Of a DNA stretch of 32,327 nucleotides, positions 23,321-31,026 are shown in pieces. A program made the position numbers and the translations under genes. Source of the stretch: CAYLXC01 sp964387865. GTDB lineage: Bacteria; Patescibacteriota; Microgenomatia; Daviesbacterales; UBA10151. The notes under the pieces were generated by a model. That model worked only from the letters and a program-made list of their open reading frames with translations. It made no database searches and was not told where the DNA came from. Each line of letters opens with the position of its first letter. Position 1 is the first letter of the stretch. The DNA lies in NCBI GenBank assembly GCA_964387865.1, contig CAYLXC010000010.1:1-32327 (forward strand), read 5' to 3'.

Positions 23321-23959
23321 CTAATGTTTCAGAAAAACAGTCCTTTGTACTTTAGTTTGTTTGCCAAGACTTGAAGTTGCAACAATTATAATTGTATTCA
23401 AATTATCAGAAAGCTTAAATGTTTCAGAAAATCCTCCATTTTGGTCTACTTGAATTTCTTGATCATTAATACTAACCTTTGCCTCAGGATCAGTTCTTCC
23501 AGAAACTAAAATATCCTCTGAGATTGAATTAAACTGATCAGGTGGCGTATTAACTTCTAAAACAGGTGCACCCACCAAAAATCTGTATTCAAACCAAAGA
23601 TAACCAAAAAAAATTAAAATAAGAGAGAAGACAGTTGTAACTAAAACTTTTGTCGGTGTTAATTTAAATCCTTTTTTTTCAACAGGACTTTTGAAAGATT
23701 CTAAAATCCTTGGTGGATTTAACCCTTCAGAAAACTCCCTTCTAAATATTGCCAAAAGTTTTTCACTGTTTAATCCCAAAAATTTTCCATAATTTTTTAT
23801 AAAACCTTGAACGAAAGTTTGGGGTGGAAGTTTTTTATATTCGCCTGCCTCTAAAGCTTCCAAAAGTTCTTTTCTAATCTTAGTTGCTTTTTCTATCTCA
23901 TCAAGAGTATAAAATTTTCTTTCTCTTTCTTCTTTTAAAACTTGTCCAACAGTACGCAT
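23321..23959 (-). CDS. RodZ-like protein: HTH domain, membrane helix, extracytoplasmic Ig-like domain
   Basis: Residues 1-75 of this 212-residue protein form a Xre-type helix-turn-helix of the RodZ class, with VGQVLKEERERKFYTLDEI and the typical PPQTFVQGFIKNYGKFLGL segment. A single membrane helix lies at about 104-122. Residues 130-212 form a beta-rich domain with PPDQF, VSGRTDPEAKVSINDQEI and FSETFKLSDNLNTIIIVATS, which looks like an Ig/beta-sandwich fold. RodZ links MreB filaments to the cell-wall elongation machinery. In many compact genomes such HTH-membrane proteins remain without MreB. It sits between tsaC and the DUF948-like gene in one operon. Confidence 0.85.
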   Translation of the reverse strand: MRTVGQVLKEERERKFYTLDEIEKATKIRKELLEALEAGEYKKLPPQTFVQGFIKNYGKFLGLNSEKLLAIFRREFSEGLNPPRILESFKSPVEKKGFKLTPTKVLVTTVFSLILIFFGYLWFEYRFLVGAPVLEVNTPPDQFNSISEDILVSGRTDPEAKVSINDQEIQVDQNGGFSETFKLSDNLNTIIIVATSSLGKQTKVQRTVFLKH

Positions 23960-23974
23960 GGTGTAATTCTACAC

Positions 23975-24541
23975 TTAAGATGAGATTTTGTAACTACCTT
24001 GCCTTAGTATCTGCCATGATCCATCTATTTTAATTTGTATCAAAGTGGATGGTTTTGATTTTATTACTCCACCATCAACATAAAAATCCACTTCATCTCC
24101 AAAATATTTTCTTGCCTCTTCCACATTTTTAGCTGGCTTTTCTCTTTCAGGATTCGCGGAAGGCGCAACTAAGGGTCCGACCCTTTTTAAAAGATCATGA
24201 AGTCCATCATCTTTTGGCATTCTGAAACCCAAAGAGTCAGTGCCTCTGTGAAGATATTTCCACTTCTCTCCTTTAACAAGCAAGATAACAGATAAAGGAT
24301 TAGGCCAATTTTTTTCAAGAAATATTTTCTGTTTTTCTGATAACTTGATATTAAATTGATTTAAATCATTTAAACTTGAGATTAAAATAATAAAGGGTTT
24401 ATCAGGAGCTCTTTTTCTTAAAAGGTAAATTTTCTTAACAGTTCTTTCATTTAATGCAGATCCAACTATTCCATATATTGTATCTGTGGGGATTACAGCT
24501 ATCCCACCATCTTTTAATATACCTATTAATTTATTATCCAT
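23975..24541 (-). CDS. tsaC: Threonylcarbamoyl-AMP synthase (YrdC/Sua5 family)
   Basis: This 188-residue enzyme makes threonylcarbamoyl-AMP from threonine, bicarbonate and ATP. This is the first step of the universal t6A37 modification of ANN-decoding tRNAs. The family signature is clear: GGIAVIPTDTIYGIVGSA, the KIYLLRKRAPDKPFIILIS segment with the KR..KP motif, GFRMPKD and VAPSANPEREKPA. It is the short TsaC form without the Sua5 C-terminal domain. It starts 10 bp after the small membrane protein gene. The TsaB, TsaD and TsaE partners are not in this window. Confidence 0.95.
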   Translation of the reverse strand: MDNKLIGILKDGGIAVIPTDTIYGIVGSALNERTVKKIYLLRKRAPDKPFIILISSLNDLNQFNIKLSEKQKIFLEKNWPNPLSVILLVKGEKWKYLHRGTDSLGFRMPKDDGLHDLLKRVGPLVAPSANPEREKPAKNVEEARKYFGDEVDFYVDGGVIKSKPSTLIQIKIDGSWQILRQGSYKISS

Positions 24542-24551
24542 AAAAGGGAAT

Positions 24552-24923
24552 TTAACTTTTTGACTGCTTTCTTGCCAGTGGAAAATGGATAGAGAATAAT
24601 ACTAATCCTACTAGAGTAAATGTTATAGCATTTTTTAAATCATCAATTCTATGTTGTTTTCTATCTGCTTCTTCATTTCCATAACATGTCCTGATTGCCT
24701 CTTCACTCTGCTTTGCACTAAGAGTTGATTCTTCTATTAAGACAGGCATTAAAGGTCTTGGCCCTTCACAAGTACTAACTCCACCCCATCTAAGTGGATA
24801 TTTTTCATATTGTGTGGAATTTATGACAAAATTAACAACATTAAAAATCCCAATGACAATTAAAGCCAAAGAGGCTGCTGAAATAACATAAAAATAAATA
24901 GTAGCAATTAATTTTCCTGACAT
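24552..24923 (-). CDS. Small two-helix membrane protein, unknown function
   Basis: This 123-residue protein has hydrophobic helices at about 5-34 (KLIATIYFYVISAASLALIV...) and 96-115. A loop of about 55 residues between them contains two Cys (in STCEGPRP and RTCYGNEE) and a charged region EEADRKQHRIDDLKNA. The order suggests both termini in the cytoplasm and a possibly disulfide-bonded outer loop. I do not recognise a family with a known function. Its ATG overlaps the stop of the antitoxin-like gene (TAATG), so translation is coupled. That coupling is the main clue to its role: it could be the partner, perhaps toxic, of the upstream protein. Confidence 0.65.
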   Translation of the reverse strand: MSGKLIATIYFYVISAASLALIVIGIFNVVNFVINSTQYEKYPLRWGGVSTCEGPRPLMPVLIEESTLSAKQSEEAIRTCYGNEEADRKQHRIDDLKNAITFTLVGLVLFSIHFPLARKQSKS

Positions 24924-25228
24924 TAAATTACTTTCATCTCGCTCAATCGTTCACGAATTAGCATTCTTGCAGCAGTAGAAGTTCCTACCCCTTTTTGTCT
25001 GGCTACTTTTTCCATGGCAGAAATAGTTTCCTCATCCAATCTCATCTGCACAACTTTGCTTTTAGGAGGTTTCGCTCCATTTAAATAAACAGATTTTAAA
25101 TTTTTGGAAAATTTTACATCTGTAACCGGCTCCCAATAATCAGGGTAATCAGCTGTCGAATGAGTATCCCAAAAGTTAGCCATATCCTCAATTGATTTAA
25201 ATTTTGGAACTGTTTTTGTTTTTTTCAT
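24923..25228 (-). CDS. CopG/BrnA-type antitoxin-like protein
   Basis: This 101-residue protein has the layout of the CopG-antitoxin family. The N-terminal motif VPKFKSIEDMANFWDTHSTADY is typical of the group whose members carry F.SE.EEA.FWD. The C-terminal KVVQMRLDEETISAMEKVARQKGVGTSTAARMLI is a ribbon-helix-helix with the MRL DNA-contact strand. Such proteins usually repress their own promoter and neutralise an RNase toxin of the BrnT type. No BrnT-like gene is adjacent, and the coupled neighbour is a membrane protein. A strong promoter is present 25-55 bp upstream. It is the first gene of a long operon that continues into tsaC and alaS. Confidence 0.8.
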   Translation of the reverse strand: MKKTKTVPKFKSIEDMANFWDTHSTADYPDYWEPVTDVKFSKNLKSVYLNGAKPPKSKVVQMRLDEETISAMEKVARQKGVGTSTAARMLIRERLSEMKVI

Positions 25229-25252
25229 GATTTCTTTTTAAATGTCAAAAAG

Positions 25253-25281
25253 ATTATATTACATTATATAGCTTTTGTAAA
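25253..25281 (-). promoter_or_regulatory. Promoter of the antitoxin-like gene
   Basis: On the minus strand TTTACA (25276-25281), a 17-bp spacer and a perfect TATAAT (25253-25258) precede the gene. A TGAC/GTCA inverted repeat (25290-25300) sits just upstream of the -35 and is a plausible operator for autoregulation. Confidence 0.6.
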
Positions 25282-25430
25282 TCATTATCTGACTTTGTCA
25301 AATGTACCACGATCGGAGGACATTTAACAAAAATGGTTACAATCAGTCGCGGCCGCGATTACTTATACCCATAAACTTTGCTTCAATGATTTAAATCATT
25401 TTATATCTGCTCTAATGATTCGTATCAATT

Positions 25431-25467
25431 AAAAAAGATCTGTCATCCCCGCGCAGGCGGGGATCCA
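25431..25467. repeat. TGTCATCCCCGC-type palindromic repeat, possible terminator after the Nudix gene
   Basis: ATCCCCGC (25445-25452) and GCGGGGAT (25457-25464) form an 8-bp stem with a GCAG loop, within TGTCATCCCC..GGATCCA. This is a widely dispersed bacterial intergenic word. On the minus strand a T6 run (25431-25436) follows 8 nt after the stem. It may therefore end Nudix transcripts, but the spacing is not canonical. Confidence 0.7.
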
Positions 25468-25556
25468 ATTAAAAAATAAGGTACTGTGAAGCTAATTTAT
25501 ACAATAAGTTGTACGATCGCACGCCATATCTTCAACTACAAATATGCCAATCGACA

Positions 25557-26027
25557 CTAGTTTGTAATGGGGAGAGAATGAGGGTTTTGTTTATGTTGAA
25601 TGTATAGCTTTATAGACTCTCCATGATCAAATGCTAGATCGCTTAATGGAGGAAGTTTGTCTAGCGGAATCCACTCAACTGCTGTTGACTCTTTGTCAGG
25701 TTCACTTACCTTTTTAAGAGGCTTTATAATAAATTCAATAGCGACATTTTGTCTATCTTCATTAGGTCTATTGGGGTTTGTATTAACGCGAAACAAAGAT
25801 ACAATTTCTCCAGTCCAACCAGTTTCTTCCTGTAATTCCCTTAGAACACCTTCACCTGCTGTTTCATCTCTATCAAGAAAACCGCTTGGCAGCGCCCATT
25901 TTCCACCTTCTAAAAGATCTTGTGCTCTTTTTTGGAGGAGAATTGAACCATTTTTTTCTACTATCGCGTGAACAACAACATGTCTTAAACTTGTTTCACG
26001 ACCACTTTCTGTGATACATTCTATCAT
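25557..26027 (-). CDS. Nudix hydrolase
   Basis: The Nudix box of this 156-residue protein is complete: G49 and E55, then REL.EETGW with R63, E64, E67, E68 and G70. This gives the Mg-binding helix that hydrolyses nucleoside diphosphates linked to another group. The fold starts at RHVVVHAIVEKNGSILLQKR, and the context WALPSGFLDRDE is typical of ADP-ribose or NTP pyrophosphatases. The substrate cannot be told from the sequence. Its ATG directly abuts the ftsK stop. It is probably the last gene of the pnp-lon-like-rnj-ftsK unit, ending before a hairpin repeat. Confidence 0.93.
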   Translation of the reverse strand: MIECITESGRETSLRHVVVHAIVEKNGSILLQKRAQDLLEGGKWALPSGFLDRDETAGEGVLRELQEETGWTGEIVSLFRVNTNPNRPNEDRQNVAIEFIIKPLKKVSEPDKESTAVEWIPLDKLPPLSDLAFDHGESIKLYIQHKQNPHSLPITN

Positions 26028-28127
26028 TTAACTTTCTGCTGCCCCTCCAGCTTGGGATGCAAAGTAGTCATCTGCATTTCTGACCAGTACATCCCTGGGT
26101 TTAGATCCTTCCCCGGGTCCTATTATTCCTGACTCCTCCAATTCATCTATAATACGTGCAGCTCGAGCATATCCCACTTTAAGTCTTCTTTGCAAAAGTG
26201 ATGCTGAAGCCCTATCGTATTGACAAACAGTTCTTACTGCTTCTTCAAACAATTCATCTCTCTCTCCACCATTTCCTCCTTTTCCTCTCCATCTTCCAAG
26301 CGGCATCTCAGTCACCTCTGCACTATATTGCGGAGAAATCCCTGTCTGTTTTAGATATTTAATTAAATTATTTATCTCACTATCTTGCACAAAAACTCCC
26401 TGAATCCTTATTGGCTTTGAGGCATCAGGTGGTAGGAACAACATGTCTCCACGTCCAAGCAGTTTTTCAGCCCCGGGCCCATCCAAAATAACCCTTGAAT
26501 CAACCATGGATGAAACATTAAAAGCAATTCTGCATGGAATATTTGCCTTAATTAAACCTGTTATAACATCAACTGATGGTCTTTGTGTTGCAACAACCAA
26601 ATGTATCCCAGTTGCCCTAGCAAGCTGAGCAATGCGGGTTATTGCATCCTCAATTTCAACAGGTGCAAACATCATAAGATCCGCAAGTTCATCAACAATA
26701 ATCACAATATATGGCAACGCCTGAAAACCTGACATCTCATTATAACCGCTGATATTTCTAACTCCCACAGATTGAAATAATTTATATCTTCTTTCCATCT
26801 CAGCCATGGCCCATTTTAGAGATGACAAAATCTTTTCCGGTTCAGTAATAACCGGTGTTAAAAGGTGAGGAATTCCATTATAATTTGTAAGTTCCACCCT
26901 TTTGGGATCAATCATAATGAGTTTCAACTCATCAGGGGAATTTCTAAAAAGAAGAGAGGTAATAAAAGAATTCAATAAAATTGATTTTCCAGAACCAGTT
27001 GTTCCTGCAATCAAAACATGGGGCATTCTATCCAAATCTAAAACCACAGGCTTTGAAGAAGTATCCCGTCCCAAAGAAACAGCCAGTTTTGACTTGTGTT
27101 TACCCATTTCATCCGATGCCAAGACATTTTTTAAACCAACAATTTCTAAGGAATGATTGGGAACTTCTATCCCAACCAGAGATTTTCCTGGAATTGGTGC
27201 TTCAATCCTAACAGTTCCGGTTGGTGTTGCCAAAGCCAAGGCCAAATCATGCTGCAAGTTCGCAATTTTAGCAATCTTTGTTCCAGCAGAAATTTCCAAT
27301 GCGTATTGAGTTACTGCAGGACCACCATTAACTTCGGCAACCCTTGCCTGAATCCCGAAAGAATCCAAAGTTTTTTCAATAATTGAGGCATTTTTCTTAA
27401 CATCCCCGCGTTCTGCTTGAGATCCAACTTTATCTGAGAGTAAACTTAAAGGCGGATATTTCCAAACTCTTCCTTGTCCTGCCACATTTTGTACTAAAGC
27501 ATCTGCAATTACTAAATCTTTTTGTGGAGCATGTCTAGGGGGAATTTTCTCATCTAGCCCAGATACCTTTATTGGGATATGTTTTGCCTCAAAAGTCCTG
27601 GGCCTTCTGAAAATTGGTTTGAAAATCTTATCCCTGAATACTTTGAATACCCAAATAAAAATTGAAAAAATTTGGCCTAAAGATGTGTTAAAAAGAACTA
27701 CTAAACCAACTAAAAATAATAGAAATAGAAGTGAGATTGCTCCAAATGGGGTTACAAACGATGAAAACTCCCTCCAAAGAATCTGACCTATAGATCCTCC
27801 TTTTTCAAAATTTATGGAAGCTGTTAATCCTGATAAAGATAGAATCAATAAAATAAACCCTAATAAAACATTAGTTTGAGCATATTTCCATCTGGATTTT
27901 GTTAAAACTAAACCTGATAAAACAAAAATAATTGGAGCTAAAATGCTCAACCAGCCCAATAAACCAACCAAAAAATTCCTCCAAAATGCTAAAGATTGGG
28001 AATTTGTCAAGAACGTGATAAGGGAAACAATTGCCAAGGTGAATGCAGCAAGTGAACCAACTGCTGTAATAGTTCTTTGTCGTAATTTCAGTTTTGGTAA
28101 TTTATATAAAGATCTTCTTCTAGCCAT
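26028..28127 (-). CDS. ftsK: DNA translocase FtsK/SpoIIIE
   Basis: This 699-residue hexameric motor moves chromosomal DNA through the closing septum. The N-terminus has about four membrane helices within the first 155 residues. A short linker leads to the alpha domain. The RecA-like beta domain has Walker A AGTTGSGKS (near 370), LIMIDPKRVELTNYNGIPHLL and the Walker B segment IIVDELADLMM. The C-terminal winged-helix gamma domain, which reads KOPS-like DNA signals, is present (ELFEEAVRTVCQYDRASASL..YARAARIIDELE). The linker is short compared with E. coli FtsK, as in SpoIIIE/SftA-type proteins. It lies 29 bp after rnj. Confidence 0.96.
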   Translation of the reverse strand: MARRRSLYKLPKLKLRQRTITAVGSLAAFTLAIVSLITFLTNSQSLAFWRNFLVGLLGWLSILAPIIFVLSGLVLTKSRWKYAQTNVLLGFILLILSLSGLTASINFEKGGSIGQILWREFSSFVTPFGAISLLFLLFLVGLVVLFNTSLGQIFSIFIWVFKVFRDKIFKPIFRRPRTFEAKHIPIKVSGLDEKIPPRHAPQKDLVIADALVQNVAGQGRVWKYPPLSLLSDKVGSQAERGDVKKNASIIEKTLDSFGIQARVAEVNGGPAVTQYALEISAGTKIAKIANLQHDLALALATPTGTVRIEAPIPGKSLVGIEVPNHSLEIVGLKNVLASDEMGKHKSKLAVSLGRDTSSKPVVLDLDRMPHVLIAGTTGSGKSILLNSFITSLLFRNSPDELKLIMIDPKRVELTNYNGIPHLLTPVITEPEKILSSLKWAMAEMERRYKLFQSVGVRNISGYNEMSGFQALPYIVIIVDELADLMMFAPVEIEDAITRIAQLARATGIHLVVATQRPSVDVITGLIKANIPCRIAFNVSSMVDSRVILDGPGAEKLLGRGDMLFLPPDASKPIRIQGVFVQDSEINNLIKYLKQTGISPQYSAEVTEMPLGRWRGKGGNGGERDELFEEAVRTVCQYDRASASLLQRRLKVGYARAARIIDELEESGIIGPGEGSKPRDVLVRNADDYFASQAGGAAES

Positions 28128-28156
28128 AAATATAATTATAACACACTATGGGTCAA

Positions 28157-29851
28157 CTAGACCTCTACTACCACTGGTAGTATTAGTGGTCTTCTTTGTG
28201 TTGCCTCATATAAAAACTTCTCCAAAGCATCCTCAATTAATTTTCTTATAAATCTCCAATCCGGAGTTTTATGGGTATGTTTTTCCAAACTAAGTTTTAC
28301 AACCTCTTTTGCCTCATCCAAAATTTCCTTTCCCCATTCTTCAAATATAAATCCCCTTGAAGTAATGTCAACATCAGAAACTAATTTACCGCTGTGCTGA
28401 TCAACTGACACAACAACCACCACAACCCCTTCCTCACTCATTTTTTGTCTATCTCTTAAAATAATATGCCCAACATCCCCTATTCCTAACCCGTCAACAT
28501 AAACATTTTGTATATCAATCCTGCCAGTTAACTTAATATTATCCCTTATGACTTCCAGTATATCTCCATCTTCACAATCCAAAACCTGGTTTTTTGGATA
28601 TCCCATATCCTGTGCCATCTTGGAAAATGCTTCCATATGCCTAAAAGTTCCACCAATTGGAAATAAAAACTTCGGCTTTGCTAAATTAATCATAAGTCTT
28701 AATTCCTCCAACGCAGCGTGTCCGGAAACATGTAAATCAGAAGTTGCTGCTGAATAATATACATCTGCCCCAAGGCGCGATAACTGGTCGATCAATGCGT
28801 TTTGAGCAGATTCTGTTGACGGAATAGGATCTGCGGAAAATACTACGCTGTCATCTTCCTTTATTTTAACCAGCTTATGTTCCTCATTTGCAACTCTTGA
28901 AAGGGATGAGTCTGATTGACCCTGTGCCCCTGCAATTAAAATTATCATTTTTTGAGGGGCAAAGGATGAAATGGCATCAGATGCAACAATTATATTTGGC
29001 GGAACATGCAAATATCCTAAATCTCTTGAAACTTGAAAATTATTTTCAAATGAACGACCAACAACAGCTACTTTTCTTCCCAATCTTTGAGCAACATTTA
29101 TTGCCTGCTGCATTCTTGAAACATTTGATGAAGTCATGGTGATTAACACTTTTCCTTTTGTTCCAAGAACAACTTCCTCAAAAGTTGCTTCAATAGATTT
29201 TTCTGATTTATTAAATCCCATTTTATCTACCCTTAGACAATCAATTAGCAAAAGTAGTACTCCTTCATTACCAAGCTGAGCAACTTTGGAAACATCAGTT
29301 ACCTGACCTGAAACAGGAGTCCAGTCTATTTTAAAATCAGCCTGATGAATAATTAGCCCTTGGGGTGTTCTGATAACAATTCCAGTTGAATCGGGAACAG
29401 AGTGTGATACCTGATAAAAGGAAACTTTGAATGCCCCTAAATCTAAACTTTGATCAATTTTGACCTCAGTGATTTTATCTTTTGGCAAATTATGTTCAGA
29501 AAATTTGGCTTTAATAAAACCTGCAGTAAGTCTTTGAGTATATATTGGCACCTGAAGCTCCGGCCAGATATATGGAAGGCCTCCTATATGATCCTCATGC
29601 CCGTGTGTAATAATTATCCCTCTTATCTTATTTCTTCTCTCCCTAAGATATGAAATATCTGGAATAACCAGATCAATACCAGGCATCCCTTCATCAGGAA
29701 AACCCACCCCGCAGTCAATAATTAAAATATCATTTCCTGCCTCATATATATACATATTTTTGGTTACATCACCAACACCCCCCAAAGGGATTAGTTTTAA
29801 GGACTGACTGTTATTTTGGTTGATATTTGTATTTGGTTTAAATGATTTCAT
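28157..29851 (-). CDS. rnj: Ribonuclease J
   Basis: The product is 564 residues from the ATG at 29851. The longer frame opens with a TTG at 29884 inside an AT-rich repeat. This is a metallo-beta-lactamase/beta-CASP RNase with 5'-3' exo- and endonuclease activity on RNA. The start LIPLGGVGDVTKNMYIYE is typical. The zinc motif HGHEDHIGG is near residue 80, and the beta-CASP motifs include SGHAALEELRLMI. The C-terminal dimerisation part ends in RRPLILPVVVEV. It sits with pnp, so the main RNA-decay enzymes are encoded together. No clear Shine-Dalgarno sequence is visible. Confidence 0.96.
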   Translation of the reverse strand: MKSFKPNTNINQNNSQSLKLIPLGGVGDVTKNMYIYEAGNDILIIDCGVGFPDEGMPGIDLVIPDISYLRERRNKIRGIIITHGHEDHIGGLPYIWPELQVPIYTQRLTAGFIKAKFSEHNLPKDKITEVKIDQSLDLGAFKVSFYQVSHSVPDSTGIVIRTPQGLIIHQADFKIDWTPVSGQVTDVSKVAQLGNEGVLLLLIDCLRVDKMGFNKSEKSIEATFEEVVLGTKGKVLITMTSSNVSRMQQAINVAQRLGRKVAVVGRSFENNFQVSRDLGYLHVPPNIIVASDAISSFAPQKMIILIAGAQGQSDSSLSRVANEEHKLVKIKEDDSVVFSADPIPSTESAQNALIDQLSRLGADVYYSAATSDLHVSGHAALEELRLMINLAKPKFLFPIGGTFRHMEAFSKMAQDMGYPKNQVLDCEDGDILEVIRDNIKLTGRIDIQNVYVDGLGIGDVGHIILRDRQKMSEEGVVVVVVSVDQHSGKLVSDVDITSRGFIFEEWGKEILDEAKEVVKLSLEKHTHKTPDWRFIRKLIEDALEKFLYEATQRRPLILPVVVEV

Positions 29852-29861
29852 TTTATTAACA

Positions 29862-29935
29862 AGAGATTTAAGATTTATGAACAATGATTTATGAATTTAA
29901 AAATCATAAATCGTAAATCATATCTCATAAATCAC
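29862..29935. repeat. Cluster of AT-rich ATTTATGA/TCATAAAT words
   Basis: This short spacer contains at least five copies of an ATTTATGA-like word in both orientations. A 9-bp inverted repeat is included: GATTTATGA (29886-29894) with TCATAAATC (29904-29912). It lies exactly at the 3' end of the Lon-like gene and overlaps the TTG extension of rnj. Confidence 0.65.
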
Positions 29936-30958
29936 TTATCCTGATAAGTATTCTCCTAAGTTTTCACTAGTTACCTTAAATGGTCCTTTCTCACCTTCCA
30001 CTATTTTCCTTGCAACTTTTCTGCAAATTGATTGCAAAGATCTTTGTAAAGATCTAATTCCTGCATCAAAACCTAAAGGCCTTATAATTTGTGGCCATAA
30101 AGATTCATCAATTTGCAAACTTTCTTTATTAACCCCTGCCTCATCCAAAGCTTTAGGTAAAAGATAATTTTTTCCAATTGTCAGCTTTTCTTCATCAGAA
30201 TAGGCAGGCATCTGTATCGGTTCCAATCTATCCAAAACTGCTGTAGCAATATTTGAGGTGTTGTTGGCAGTTGCAATAAATAAAACCTGTGATAAATCAT
30301 ATGGAAAATCCAAATAATGATCTAAAAATGCCTGATTTTGCGCAGGATCCAAAAGTTCCACTAATACTCCCATTATATCCACTCTAAATTCTTGTGCAAT
30401 TCTGTCTATCTCATCCAAAAGAATTACCGGGTTTGAGACTTTTGCCACTCTTACAGCTTTAATAATCTGGCCTGGTTCTGCATCAGGCCTTATGCGCGAT
30501 TGACCTCTTAAAGATGCAGGGTCTCCTAAACCCCCGAATGGAATTCTAATTAAAGTTCTACCCAAACTCTCTGCAATGGATGATGCAAGTGATGTTTTAC
30601 CTGTTCCAACCAAACCAATGAATGCCAAAATTGGAGCATGAAAGCTATTCGTTTCACCTCTTTGTTTATGCAAAATAAGTATCGATAAATATTCCAAAAT
30701 CCGATCTTTGACAACATTTAATCCAAAATGATTTTGATCCAAAATCTCTTTTGCCCGATTTATATCTAAAATATCCTGGGATGTTTTATTAAATGGAAGA
30801 GAAATCACAAATTCAACATATGATACAAATTTTTCAAGCTCAACACCGGAGGATGGAAATTTTAAAAGATTATTTAACTTTTCAGAAATTTCATCTGATA
30901 AATTAGCCTGAGAAATTTTTATTTTAAGCTCTTCAACACTAGCTTGGGCAGCATCCAT
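29936..30958 (-). CDS. Lon-like AAA+ ATPase lacking the protease domain
   Basis: This 340-residue protein aligns with only the central ATPase module of Lon protease. Residues 60-100 match the linker DINRAKEILDQNHFGLNVVKDRILEYL. Walker A is GLVGTGKT (115-122), where Lon usually has GPPGVGKT. Walker B is VILLDE with D182 and E183. LLDPAQNQAFLDHYLDFPYD, sensor 1 N232, the Arg finger R244 in LDRLE and sensor 2 R302 in GIRSLQR are all present. The N-terminal substrate-binding domain and the C-terminal Ser/Lys-dyad peptidase domain are both absent. The stop follows LGEYLSG, where Lon would continue into the protease domain. It could be an unfoldase or a regulator rather than a protease. The neighbours are pnp and rnj. 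Confidence 0.85.
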   Translation of the reverse strand: MDAAQASVEELKIKISQANLSDEISEKLNNLLKFPSSGVELEKFVSYVEFVISLPFNKTSQDILDINRAKEILDQNHFGLNVVKDRILEYLSILILHKQRGETNSFHAPILAFIGLVGTGKTSLASSIAESLGRTLIRIPFGGLGDPASLRGQSRIRPDAEPGQIIKAVRVAKVSNPVILLDEIDRIAQEFRVDIMGVLVELLDPAQNQAFLDHYLDFPYDLSQVLFIATANNTSNIATAVLDRLEPIQMPAYSDEEKLTIGKNYLLPKALDEAGVNKESLQIDESLWPQIIRPLGFDAGIRSLQRSLQSICRKVARKIVEGEKGPFKVTSENLGEYLSG

Positions 30959-31026
30959 AACTTACTCATTTTACCTCATTTTTTCACTTTTACACAGGGT
31001 TCTTTAACCATTTAGAAAATCAAAAT

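Larger units (their letters stand above)
25229..25556. other. 328-bp intergenic region between Nudix and antitoxin genes
   Basis: No gene is convincing here. Contents are the antitoxin promoter, a TCGCGGCCGCGA palindrome (25347-25358), a 16-bp palindrome AATGATTTAAATCATT (25385-25400) and a GC-rich dispersed hairpin repeat (25441-25467). Two CGATCG sites lie near the ends. A 13-codon plus-strand frame at 25333-25374 is too short to support. Confidence 0.6.

Noticed and set aside
24923..25228. A complete BrnT/BrnA toxin-antitoxin module
   Set aside because: The antitoxin-like half is recognisable, but neither flank encodes a BrnT-like RNase, so only a partial or alternative pairing can be claimed.
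25333..25374. 13-codon plus-strand frame with GGAGG upstream in the long intergenic region
   Set aside because: It is too short, the ribosome-binding site is too far (13 nt), and no promoter or downstream gene on the plus strand supports a leader peptide.
25441..25467. Possible CRISPR repeat
   Set aside because: Only one copy is present, there are no spacers and no cas genes. It matches a common dispersed palindrome type instead.
29852..29884. TTG start of RNase J
   Set aside because: The start would lie within the AT-rich repeat cluster. The ATG at 29851 gives a normal RNase J N-terminus.
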